44,089 nt of DNA from a virus. Shown here piece by piece: positions 5,932 through 15,200 of this stretch (the stretch's first letter is position 1; the number at the start of each line of letters is the position of its first letter). The notes beneath the pieces are model-generated. The model was not told the DNA's origin. It did no database searches and worked only from the letters and a program-made list of their open reading frames with translations. The stretch spans positions 1 to 44,089 of IMG/VR virus record IMGVR_UViG_3300044966_000228; one strand, 5' to 3'. A program made the position numbers and the translations under genes.

Positions 5932-6718
5932 ATTCCTCGGATCCTGTTCTGGTATAAGATGGATTCATTCCGTTCATTTCTAGAATGTCATCTCTAATGT
6001 TTTGATTTCGTTTTTCTATGTTAATTACTCTAACAAAACTGTTAGTAACTGCTGCTGTAAAATAAGCAAACGGGTTATCTGATTTAGATTCGTCAAATTG
6101 TAATCCAATCTGTGTTAATTGTAATATTGCTTGTCCACGCATTTCATCGTTGTATGTATAACCTCTAACATTACCTCTAGTAGCATAACGTTCACATAAT
6201 TTAATCATCATGCGAGCTAACGTATCGGTAATTTGTCCTGCATTTTTATCAAAATGCCCGTCTTCCAAATTGCCTTTCCAATGGCTTCTACCAACACATA
6301 CTAATTCGTTGTCTATAAATTTCCAGTGTTGAAACGGCGGAAAGTTAACTTTTTCTCTTTTGTCTGCTTCTGTTTTTGGATTTTTCTTTCTTGTTGCGTT
6401 TAGTGGAATGTGATCATACGACATAATTCTAAATACTAAACCTTCTTTTGGAATAGTTTTGTAGTTAACTTCGCATTCTGCTTGTTTAATTTTTTCGCCT
6501 TCACTCTTTCTAGTTAAATACGCTAAGTCCCCTATACGCTTTGCTTGATTCCGTTTTGCAGTAGCGATAGTGCGGATGTTTATTTTATCGAGGCTAGGTA
6601 AAATAATGTCGTATTGATGATATGACGGGTTTGTAAAAACACAGTAAGAACTTTTTGATCTATGTATTTCTAACAGCATATCTTTATTGTTTAAGTAATT
6701 TACTTTTGGTGTAAGCAT
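5894..6718 (-). CDS. 55: Late-transcription sigma factor gp55
   Basis: gp55 redirects host RNA polymerase to T4-type late promoters (TATAAATA), acting with gp33 and the gp45 clamp. The diagnostic block is residues about 165-255. It includes GQITDTLARMMIKLCERYA, then NVRGYTYNDEMRGQAILQLT, and DNPFAYFTAAVTNSFVRVIN followed by KRNQNIRDDILEMNG. This is the sigma region 2-like part of gp55. At 274 aa it is about 90 residues longer than T4 gp55 (185 aa); the extra N-terminal part (including about residues 20-110) is basic and of unknown role. The ATG has GGAG 10 nt upstream. A strong host-type promoter (6745-6773) drives it, and matching late promoters occur through the window. Confidence 0.92.
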   Translation of the reverse strand: MLTPKVNYLNNKDMLLEIHRSKSSYCVFTNPSYHQYDIILPSLDKINIRTIATAKRNQAKRIGDLAYLTRKSEGEKIKQAECEVNYKTIPKEGLVFRIMSYDHIPLNATRKKNPKTEADKREKVNFPPFQHWKFIDNELVCVGRSHWKGNLEDGHFDKNAGQITDTLARMMIKLCERYATRGNVRGYTYNDEMRGQAILQLTQIGLQFDESKSDNPFAYFTAAVTNSFVRVINIEKRNQNIRDDILEMNGMNPSYTRTGSEEYENALRRSDEYE

Positions 6719-6744
6719 TTTTGTGTATCTCCATTTACATGTAT

Positions 6745-6773
6745 ATTATAAACTCTGCAGTTAATAAAGTCAA
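6745..6773 (-). promoter_or_regulatory. Sigma-70-type promoter for gp55
   Basis: On the minus strand TTGACT (6773-6768) and TATAAT (6750-6745) are separated by 17 nt. Transcription should start near 6738, giving a leader of about 20 nt before the gp55 ATG at 6718. The -35 box shares two base pairs (6772-6773) with the AT-rich late element of the divergent tail operon. Confidence 0.8.
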
Positions 6774-6780
6774 ATAAATA
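6774..6780 (+). promoter_or_regulatory. Late promoter for the tail/baseplate operon
   Basis: Plus-strand AAATAAATA; the core ATAAATA ends 22 nt before the ATG at 6803. An AGGAG ribosome-binding site follows. It abuts the -35 element of the divergent gp55 promoter. Confidence 0.6.
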
Positions 6781-6802
6781 ATACAATAAAAGGAGTATTT
6801 AT

Positions 6803-7705
6803 ATGGGATTAGCAAGTATAGGCGCAGCAGTAACTGCAGGTATTGGGACAGCTGGGAACGCATTAGATTACATAAGTGGTCGCCGGGCGCTTACATTACC
6901 TAGAGCAGGTGAATTAATTGGTGATGTATTAAGTGAAGTAGCAATGGTTGAAGATGCATTTATTGATGATTGGCGAGTTCGATTATCTTTACCAACATGG
7001 CCAAGTTTTAGAGGTAGTCCGGTATTACAACCGTTAGCAGATGCAGGCGGTTTAATATTTCCTTATACACCGTCTATTAGTATAAGTTCATCAGCAAACT
7101 ATCAAAAAATGAATCCAATTCATTCAAACTTTGCATTTCAAACATTTCAACACAGTGAACCGGGTGAAATTACAATAAATGCTCCGATGAATGTTGAAGA
7201 TCAAGAACAAGGTTTATATTGGATTGCGGCACTACATTATTGTCGATCTGTAACAAAAATGTTTTCAGGATATGATCCTAAAGCAGGAAATCCACCACCA
7301 ATTGTTATGTTAAATGGGTACGGAAGTTATGTGTTTAACAATGTACCAGTAGTAGTTAAATCGTTTAGTACACAATTAACTGCAGAATGTGATTACATAC
7401 CCGTTAATACTAACACAAGTTTAGCCGGCGTAGTTGGATCAATTGCAAGTGGTGTAGGTTCGATTGCAAGTGCATTTGGTGCAAGCGGAGTATCTGATAT
7501 TGCGGATGAAGTAGAAAAAGTAGCCACATTAGCAAATGCAGTCGGTGCAGGAATATCAGTTGACGGCGGAATTGCATATGTTCCAACAAAAAGTTCGTTT
7601 ACGATTACTGTATGTCCAGCATATAGTAGAACAAGTGCGCGTAAATTTAGTTTAGATAATTTTGTAGCAGGCGCATATCTCAACAATTATTTTGGATATG
7701 TATAA
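6803..7705 (+). CDS. Tail-tube-associated baseplate protein (gp48/gp54-like)
   Basis: A 300-aa protein heading the tail operon. After a small-residue-rich N-terminus it has a beta-rich core. This includes WRVRLSLPTWPSF, GGLIFPYTPSISIS, NFAFQTFQHSEPGEITIN, DQEQGLYWIAALHYCRSVTKMF and PPPIVMLNGYGSYVFNNVPV. Such a core is typical of the tube-fold proteins that cap the baseplate and initiate the tail tube (T4 gp48 and gp54; 364 and 320 aa). A Gly/Ser/Ala-rich stretch near residues 210-255 breaks the core and may be a loop or a membrane-active segment. The gene is followed by gp53 with a TAATG overlap, which supports a baseplate role. Whether it equals gp48 or gp54 cannot be decided by eye. Confidence 0.6.
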   Translation: MGLASIGAAVTAGIGTAGNALDYISGRRALTLPRAGELIGDVLSEVAMVEDAFIDDWRVRLSLPTWPSFRGSPVLQPLADAGGLIFPYTPSISISSSANYQKMNPIHSNFAFQTFQHSEPGEITINAPMNVEDQEQGLYWIAALHYCRSVTKMFSGYDPKAGNPPPIVMLNGYGSYVFNNVPVVVKSFSTQLTAECDYIPVNTNTSLAGVVGSIASGVGSIASAFGASGVSDIADEVEKVATLANAVGAGISVDGGIAYVPTKSSFTITVCPAYSRTSARKFSLDNFVAGAYLNNYFGYV

Positions 7706-8007
7706 TGGCAGCAAAATATAGTAATGTAAGTCCGTGGTATAATACACCGATTACGCAAGATTACTTAGATATTATGCGTATTAGGCAAGTTTCGTCAGAA
7801 AAGGCAGATTACTTGTATACAATTGAAGCTCAGTATAAGCATCGTCCTGATTTATTAGCATACGATTTATACGGTAATCCGGGATTATGGTGGGTGTTTA
7901 CCCAACGAAATTTAAACGTAATTCAAGATCCAATTTTTGACTTTGTTCCAGGAACACAAATATACATACCTCAGTATAGTAAATTAAAAATTCACTTAGG
8001 AATATAA
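7705..8007 (+). CDS. 53: Baseplate wedge protein gp53
   Basis: A 100-aa protein matching the gp53 core that joins wedges to the central hub. Recognisable segments are DYLDIMRIRQVSSEKADYLY, YKHRPDLLAYDLYGNPGLWW and VFTQRNLNVIQDPIFDF. The end, PGTQIYIPQYSKLK, has the form of a LysM-like module, as found in gp53 homologues. T4 gp53 is 196 aa; the short form is common in marine T4-like phages. The ATG overlaps the previous stop as TAATG, and the next gene starts 1 nt after its stop, so translation is coupled along the operon. Confidence 0.85.
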   Translation: MAAKYSNVSPWYNTPITQDYLDIMRIRQVSSEKADYLYTIEAQYKHRPDLLAYDLYGNPGLWWVFTQRNLNVIQDPIFDFVPGTQIYIPQYSKLKIHLGI

Positions 8008-8008
8008 T

Positions 8009-10198
8009 ATGTCATTTTTAGATTCAGCAACAACATTTATTCAAGATACTTCAAAAGTTATTGCAACTTCAATCTCAGAAATTGCCGCGGATGTTGGGTT
8101 AGATTTTACTACAATCCCGGAAATAAAATTACCAGTACCAAACGTTCTCCATGATTATGCAACCTACGATTATATTTTAACCATTAGTGTACTACATGAT
8201 GAAGATATTAAAGATCCGGATAACTCATATTTTAAAAATAAAACATTACAACCGGGCGCACGATATGGCAAACCGGCACAAATTATTTGTAAATCAGCAA
8301 ATGCAGATCCGTCAAATCGGGTAAAACTTGATGATTACGGAAAGTGGGACTTCTTTATCAATAATTTAAAAGTTGAAGGCAACGTTGGGTTTATGGAAGG
8401 TAATAATACAACATCGACTAATCTGTCATTTGATATTTACGAACCGTATAGTATGGGATTATTTACAATGTCATGCCAACAAGCTGCATGGGAAGCAGAA
8501 CACAGAAACTGGAACGAAGCACCGTTTTTATTAACTATTGAATTTAGAGGAAATACTGAATCAGGATCAATGGTGCCGATTACTTCTACTACTAGATACA
8601 TCCCATTTAAGTTTCAAAACATTAGTATGACAGTTAATACAACTGGTGCAAATTATACTGTAGCTGCATACGTTTGGAATGATATTGGGTTATCTGATAA
8701 ACATGCAAAATTAAAAACTGACGTGGCAGTAAAGGGATCAACTGTTCAGGAAATTTTACAAACTGGTGAAAAAAGTTTACAAGCAATTTGGAATAGACGA
8801 TTACGCCAGTTTAAAGAAGATAAAATTTTAGAAGTTCCTGATGAGATATTAATTATATTTCCTCAAGAAATTGCATCTGATAAAGGCAGCGAGGGTGATT
8901 CTAGTTCCGGTGCAACAGTAGGAAGTGATTCTAGTAGTACGTTGTATGATAAGTTAGGTGTAAAGAAGAGTACAGTAAACGAAACCCATGTTCAAGAACC
9001 TGAAAAATGCAATATTATTGGTAAAGCATCGTTAGGGTTTGGCAAAGACAAAACAGCAGACCCGCCGTATGGTAACGAAAGTAATATGTATAATACTGAA
9101 AACAAGTGTTTTACTAGAGCTAACAATACACCAAATCCAACAGATTGTGAGTTTAAATTTAGACAAGATACTGATATTCCAAATGCTATTAATCAAGTAA
9201 TTTTGCAAAGTGATTTTCCGACAGAGTCTCTTAAACCTGAAGGTACATCACCGTCTGGATATAAAAAATGGTGGAGAATTGATATACAAGTGTATAACAT
9301 TTCAACTGAAGCAAACTATCCTACAACTGGTACTAAACCTAAAGTTATTGTGTATCGAGTAATTCCGTACAATGCACATGCTAGTTCCGGTATAGTAGCA
9401 CCTGGCGACAAACCACCAGGTTACGATTTAATGATGTCTAAGATTGTAAAAGAATACAATTACATTTATACTGGTAAAAACGTTGATGTAATCAATTTTG
9501 AAATTAAACTTGAAAGCACATTTAGTGCATTAATGGCTGCTGACTATTCAAAAAATTCAAAAGATATAACAACTGCAGCAAAGCAAGGTGCTACTAAAAA
9601 AGATGAAGATGTTAATACAGTTGCAATAGTAGGCAAGCCTCCTGAAAAAGGAACAAATCCAATGTCGCTAAGTTATGTTGCAACTTTTATGAGTTCTGAC
9701 TTTAAAGGCGGCGGAGGAACAGAAACTGCAGGTACACGAGCTGGCAGATTGTTCCATGATGCAATAACAAAAGGCGGAGAAATGATTGAGTTAAATCTAA
9801 AAATTGTCGGTGATCCTATGTTTTTACACCATAGCGGATTTGGTAATTACACCGCAAAACCAACTCAATATCCAAATTTACACACTGACGGTACTATTAA
9901 TTACCAAGCAGGTGAAGTTAATATTGTAGTTAATTTTAGAGTTCCGCTTGATATTCAACAAGAAACAGGTCTTTATAAATTTGACGGTATTGTTTCAACT
10001 TCTCCGTTGTTACAGTTTAGTGGAATATATACAGTTCGACAAGTAGTTAGTACGTTTAATAATGGCGTATTTGAACAAGAATTAATCGGTGGCCGCGCAA
10101 ATAATCAAGAATCAGCAGCAACCGGGTCTGACCAAAAATCGTTTAGTATTTCGGATATGACAAAGAACGGTATTAAAGCAATAACTGGAGCGTTTTAA
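8009..10198 (+). CDS. Probable baseplate hub/structural protein
   Basis: A 729-aa protein placed between gp53 and the gp5-like spike, where a hub component (the job of T4 gp27) is expected. Residues 1-40 are helical and polar. Residues about 40-280 form a beta-rich block (VLHDYATYDYILTISVLHDE, WDFFINNLKVEGNVGFMEG, NLSFDIYEPYSMGLFTMSC). A Ser/Gly-rich linker (about 290-310) follows, then an insert with several cysteines (KCNIIGKA, NKCFTRANN, CEFKFRQDT). The C-terminal block has VVNFRVPLDIQQETG, LYKFDGIVSTSPLLQFSGIY and VRQVVSTFNNGVFEQELIG, the kind of beta sheet seen in tail hub and tube-like folds. It is much larger than T4 gp27 (391 aa). The hub assignment rests on gene order and general fold impression. 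Confidence 0.5.
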   Translation: MSFLDSATTFIQDTSKVIATSISEIAADVGLDFTTIPEIKLPVPNVLHDYATYDYILTISVLHDEDIKDPDNSYFKNKTLQPGARYGKPAQIICKSANADPSNRVKLDDYGKWDFFINNLKVEGNVGFMEGNNTTSTNLSFDIYEPYSMGLFTMSCQQAAWEAEHRNWNEAPFLLTIEFRGNTESGSMVPITSTTRYIPFKFQNISMTVNTTGANYTVAAYVWNDIGLSDKHAKLKTDVAVKGSTVQEILQTGEKSLQAIWNRRLRQFKEDKILEVPDEILIIFPQEIASDKGSEGDSSSGATVGSDSSSTLYDKLGVKKSTVNETHVQEPEKCNIIGKASLGFGKDKTADPPYGNESNMYNTENKCFTRANNTPNPTDCEFKFRQDTDIPNAINQVILQSDFPTESLKPEGTSPSGYKKWWRIDIQVYNISTEANYPTTGTKPKVIVYRVIPYNAHASSGIVAPGDKPPGYDLMMSKIVKEYNYIYTGKNVDVINFEIKLESTFSALMAADYSKNSKDITTAAKQGATKKDEDVNTVAIVGKPPEKGTNPMSLSYVATFMSSDFKGGGGTETAGTRAGRLFHDAITKGGEMIELNLKIVGDPMFLHHSGFGNYTAKPTQYPNLHTDGTINYQAGEVNIVVNFRVPLDIQQETGLYKFDGIVSTSPLLQFSGIYTVRQVVSTFNNGVFEQELIGGRANNQESAATGSDQKSFSISDMTKNGIKAITGAF

Positions 10199-11736
10199 TG
10201 GGTGAAAACAAAAGTGCAACAAATGTAGACACTTCGAGTAAGTCACAACCGTCTCAGTCATCTGGTCCGTTTTTAGCAACTGTGATCGGGCATCAAGATG
10301 CTACTTATATGGGCGGGCTACAAGTTCGAATACTAAGAACAGCTGGCGGTGATACATCAGAAGGCGAAGTTCAAACAGTAAAATATATGTCACCGTTTTT
10401 AGGAATAACATCTGCAGAATATGTAGCTAGTTCGGACAAGTTTAACGATACTCAAAAAAGTTACGGTATGTGGATGGTTCCGCCAGATCCAGGTTCTACT
10501 GTTGTAGTTATTTTTATTAATGGTGATGTAAAAGAAGGATATTGGATCGGTTGTGTGCATCAAGATAGACATATGAATTTTATGGTCCCTGGTATGGCCG
10601 GAACGTCTTATGCATTAGATGAAGATAAATTTCTTACAGGTAAAGATGGTAAAAAACTATCCAAAACACGATTGCCAGTTGCTGAATACAATAAAAAAAG
10701 TACTAGTTCAACTGGTGATACTACAAAGAATAAAAAACCTACACACCCGTTTGCTAAAATTTTAATTAATAGTGGATTAAACATGGATGATATTCGTGGC
10801 ACTACTACAAGTAGCGCCCGACGAGAAACTCCGAGTGCAGTGTTTGGAATATCAACACCTGGTCCGTTAGACAAGAGTAGCGGTGCAAAACAAGGCACTA
10901 TTGGTAAAAAAGAACATCAAGTTAAAAACGCATATGTGAGTAGATTAGGTGGATCAACGTTTGTAATGGATGACGGAGATGACAAGTTTGTTAGAGAGAA
11001 GTCTGCTGCAACTGCTCCGCCAACTTACATATCGGTTGAACAAGGTAAAACTGCAAAGGATCATAGTATACCTCATAATGAATTAGTTCGTATTAGGACT
11101 CGTTCTGGACATCAAATCTTATTACATAACAGTGAAAATTTAATCTACATATCACACGGAAGTGGTAACTCGTGGATTGAGATGACTGCTAACGGTAAGA
11201 TTGATGTGTATGCTAAAGATAGCATTAGTTTTCATACTGAAACTGATTTTAACTTTCATGCTGACCGAGATATTAACTTTCAAGCAAACCGCAATATTAA
11301 TTTTAAAGCATTAAAAGAGATACAGCTTGAAGCTGGTACAAATTTTTCAATTAAAGCAACTAGTAATGGAAACCTTACATTTGGCGGTAAATTAGATATA
11401 CCAGCGGCTGGAGGAACTAATATTGATGGCGGACAAATCCATTTAAATTCGGGTAAAGCAGTTGCTGCAAAAGCAATGAAATCTCACACCTTGCCAACAA
11501 ATGAAGTAGGTAAAACTATAACTTCGATAATGCGTCGAGTACCAACTTTTGAACCGTATCCTCAACATGAAAATTTAGATCCTCTAAAGGTTAATTCAAG
11601 TGTTACTAATCGAGATATTGACGGTCGTACTGAAGGAGTTAGCTCGTCATTAAAGAATCCGATAGATGCATGGAAAAAATATACAACAGACACTGATACA
11701 TTTGAGAAAATTAAAGCACCGGAGAAAAAACAATAA
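10198..11736 (+). CDS. 5: Baseplate hub spike protein, gp5-like without lysozyme domain
   Basis: A 512-aa membrane-puncturing spike. Residues about 20-125 form the OB-fold of gp5/VgrG (FLATVIGHQDATYMGGLQVR, then MWMVPPDPGSTVVVIFINGD and GYWIGCVHQDRHM). The region 125-290 is a linker (Lys/Thr/Ser-rich, then GGSTFVMDDGDD). From about 290 the OB-to-helix junction (VRIRTRSGHQILLHNSEN) leads into a beta-helix with the eight-residue periodicity of gp5 C-termini (FHTETDFNFHADRDINFQAN and on through INFKALKEIQLEAGTNFSIK). T4 gp5 carries a lysozyme domain between these two parts; none is visible here. TAATG overlaps occur at both ends. A tip protein of the PAAR class, if needed, must be encoded elsewhere. 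Confidence 0.85.
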   Translation: MGENKSATNVDTSSKSQPSQSSGPFLATVIGHQDATYMGGLQVRILRTAGGDTSEGEVQTVKYMSPFLGITSAEYVASSDKFNDTQKSYGMWMVPPDPGSTVVVIFINGDVKEGYWIGCVHQDRHMNFMVPGMAGTSYALDEDKFLTGKDGKKLSKTRLPVAEYNKKSTSSTGDTTKNKKPTHPFAKILINSGLNMDDIRGTTTSSARRETPSAVFGISTPGPLDKSSGAKQGTIGKKEHQVKNAYVSRLGGSTFVMDDGDDKFVREKSAATAPPTYISVEQGKTAKDHSIPHNELVRIRTRSGHQILLHNSENLIYISHGSGNSWIEMTANGKIDVYAKDSISFHTETDFNFHADRDINFQANRNINFKALKEIQLEAGTNFSIKATSNGNLTFGGKLDIPAAGGTNIDGGQIHLNSGKAVAAKAMKSHTLPTNEVGKTITSIMRRVPTFEPYPQHENLDPLKVNSSVTNRDIDGRTEGVSSSLKNPIDAWKKYTTDTDTFEKIKAPEKKQ

Positions 11737-12170
11737 TGAGCGCAAAATTATATCAACGGGTTAGCCTACCTAGTAGTAAAACAACAAAAGAACTTATATT
11801 GCCTAAGACATATGCTGGATTTAGTACAGTAAGTACTGCAGCTAATCACTTTAGCTTATATGATTACGAGTTAATTAAGCAAGACATTATGAATCATTTT
11901 CATATTAGATTAGGCGAACGGTTAATGCAACCAAATTTTGGAACAATTATATGGGATATATTATTTGAACCAATGACAGAGCAAGTAAAAAGTATTATTA
12001 AAGAAGATGTTACTCGAATTGTTAACTATGATCCTAGAGTTACAGTGCAGAACACAAAAATTACTGCATATGAGAGTGGAATCAACATAGAGTTTAAGTT
12101 AAAATACACCCCGTATAACATTACTGAAGAGATAAAATTGAAATTTGATCAAGCTAATGGTTTAGGATAA
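11736..12170 (+). CDS. 25: Baseplate wedge protein gp25
   Basis: A 144-aa protein of the gp25/lysozyme-like wedge family, which nucleates the sheath on the baseplate and is shared with type VI secretion (TssE). The core is YELIKQDIMNHFHIRLGERL, then MQPNFGTIIWDILFEPMTEQ and KEDVTRIVNYDPRVTVQNTK. The family EPR motif is seen as EPM here. Length is close to T4 gp25 (132 aa). Despite the old family name it is not an active lysozyme. It is coupled to the spike gene by a TAATG overlap and ends before the late promoter of gp6. Confidence 0.93.
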   Translation: MSAKLYQRVSLPSSKTTKELILPKTYAGFSTVSTAANHFSLYDYELIKQDIMNHFHIRLGERLMQPNFGTIIWDILFEPMTEQVKSIIKEDVTRIVNYDPRVTVQNTKITAYESGINIEFKLKYTPYNITEEIKLKFDQANGLG

Positions 12171-12192
12171 ACTATACAGATAATTTTAATCA

Positions 12193-12199
12193 ATAAATA
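12193..12199 (+). promoter_or_regulatory. Late promoter for gp6
   Basis: Plus-strand CAATAAATACC; the core ATAAATA ends 19 nt before the gp6 ATG. It lies in one of the few intergenic gaps of the operon (48 bp), which supports a real internal promoter. Confidence 0.6.
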
Positions 12200-12218
12200 C
12201 CATTATTAGGACAACATC

Positions 12219-15200
12219 ATGAGTGCAACCGACAGACAAAATAGATTATTAGTAGCCGAAGATTGGAAAAAGATATACCAATCTTTTAAAAGTGCAGATT
12301 TTCAAAGTTATGATTTTGAAAATTTACGGCGTACAATGGTTGACTATATTAGACAAAATTACCCAGAAGATTTTAATGATTATATCGAAAGTTCGGAGTA
12401 TCTAGCTTTAATTGATGTAATTGCATTTTTAGGTCAAAGTATAGCGTTTCGTGTAGATTTAAATGCTAGAGAAAATTTTTTAGAATTAGCAGAAAGACGA
12501 GAAAGTGTTTTAAGACTAGCTAAGTTAGTAAGCTATAATGCCAAACGATCAATTGCTGCTAAGGGATTATTAAAAGTTACAGCTATACAAACTACTGAAG
12601 ATGTGTACGATAGCAACAGTAGAAATTTGTCAGGGCAAAATATTACGTGGAATGATCCGTCTAATGTTAATTGGTATGATCAATTTATTAAAGTAGCAAA
12701 CGCAGCTATGCCGTTATCTCAACAGTTTGGTAACCCAGCTAACAGTGGAGTTATCTATGGCATACCGACTAATCAGTATATGTTACAAAGTACAAATACT
12801 GATGTTCCAATTTACACATTTTCTAAAATGATCGCTGGTCGGATGATGAGTTTTGAAGTTACTAGCACAACATTTGCTGGTCAAAATTACATATATGAAG
12901 AATCGCCAAAACTTGGAAGAAAATTATCTTGGGTGTATAGAAATGATAGTCATGGTTACGGTAGTCCCGGAACTGGATTCTTTTTAAATTTTGTTCAAGG
13001 ATCGTTAGGGTCTGCGCAGTTTATTATTAATCAACCTAGAAAAAACGAAGTTGTTGATGTTGATTCAACCGGTATTAACAATACAGATGTATGGTTGTAT
13101 CGATTAGATAAAGACGGTAAGGAATCAGAAGAATGGGTGCAAGTTCCTAGTGTTGAAGGCAACAATATTATTTACAATAGCATTAATAAGAATATTAAAA
13201 ACATTTTCAGTGTTCTTACTCGAACAAACGATGCAATCAGTTTATCATTTAGTGACGGCACATTTGGTAAATTACCGTATGGCACCTTTAATACATATCA
13301 CCGTATGAGTAACGGATTGTCGTACACAATTAATACTAAAGATATTCGTAATATTACAATCTTAGTACCGTACCTTTCTCACGTAGGGCAACCGCAGTCA
13401 TTAAGTTTGACATTAAGTCTTGCAACATCAGTGTCTAACGCAGAATCTACAGAGACTAATAGCAGTATCAAAACTAACGCTCCGGCAACATATTATACAC
13501 AAAACAGAATGATTACTGGTGAAGATTATAACATTTGTCCATTGAGCGTGAGCCAGCAAGTATTAAAAGTTAAAGCAATTAATCGTACATCAAGCGGTAT
13601 TAGTAGATATTTTGATTTAGTTGATCCAACTGGAAAATATAGTTCAACTAACCTATTTGCAGATGATGGCGTGATATACAAAGAAGAATACGAATCATAT
13701 GTTAAATTTTCGTATAGTAGTAAAACTGATATTGAAGGCATTATTTATAATACGCTTGATCGTATATTAAAATCTGCAGATTTACGAAACTTTTACTATC
13801 AACAGTATCCAAGTTTTGCAGTGTTAGGAAGCACATTAAATGTATCATGGCATAGAACTACACCAGATGTAGTATCGTCAACTGGTTATTTTTATGCTAC
13901 AGCAACTGGCGATCCACAAGGAGTAGGCATATCAGCACCAATTGCATCAGCTGAATTAGGGTATGTTAAATTAGGGTCATTAATTAAATTTATAAGTCCA
14001 GAAGGCAAATATTTTGATACTAGAAATCAAAATAAATTAGTTGATTTACCTACTAGTACAACCGTTGAGATGATTTTAGGTGCATCGACATATATATGGG
14101 CATCAGTTACTTCAATAGTAGGTGACGGAACTACTGAAATTGATGGGATTGGACCAATTACGTTAAATGTGGATATTGATACAGGTGCGATTGTTACTCA
14201 AATTATACCTAAGTTTCGAATAACGTTAGATCTTAGTGTAGTTACTACAATGATTGATTTAATATCTGAAAATAAAATGTTTGGGTTACGATATAATATT
14301 TCAACACAAACTTGGCAAATTGTATATGAATCGGATTTAAATTTAACAGATTTGTTTAGTTTATTTAATCAAGGCGATATTACTAATAGTCAAATTGATG
14401 CTAGTTGGATGTTATTGTTTACTACTAATAATGAATTTTATACAATTACTAGTCGTAATCTACGATATATCTTTGAAAGTGATAGTCAACTTAGATTTTA
14501 TTTTGATAAGAACGAACAGGTATATACTAGTAAATCAAGTAATTTAATTAGAGATAAAATTAATATCTTAAGTATTAATACTCGACCAGGTAGTACTGCT
14601 GCATATACTACTGATTTTAAATGGGATGTTGTATCGGAATTTATTGGATTAGATGGGTACGTTGATAATAAAAAAATTGTAGTGTCGTTTGCAGATGTTG
14701 ATGATAACGGATCAGTCGATAATCCGGATTTATTTTCAAATATTATTGACAGTGATTCTTTATATGTGTTTCAAGAAAAATATGCAATTTCTACAGGACA
14801 GGATGATTATAGATATGTTAATAACATGAATGATAGTAAAGTTAACATTGTAGCTGATGAAACTATATATTCCGGCGTTGCTGGACAGTATTATTATTTT
14901 CCAACAACAAACGTAGTTAAGTTAGCAGAACCGTCTGGAATGTTACAGCCAACATTAGATTATAAGGCATATGAAGGTCGAGCAAATTTAAAGTTCCAAT
15001 ATGTTCATAATGCTAATTATGATTCTAGAATTGATCCAGGTCTTAGCAACATTATTGATGTGTTTATTTTAACTAAAGGATATGATACTGCATTTAGAAA
15101 ATGGGTATCTGGTGCAATTAGTATTAAACCGTTACCGCCTAGTTCAACAGAATTATATAATACAGTTGCATCGTCGTTAAACTTAATTAAATCAATTTCA

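Noticed and set aside
7393-7686. Minus-strand open frames opposite the tail genes
   Set aside because: These and similar frames opposite gp6, the giant protein and the fibres follow from the low stop frequency in the complement; none has a plausible start region or recognisable protein.
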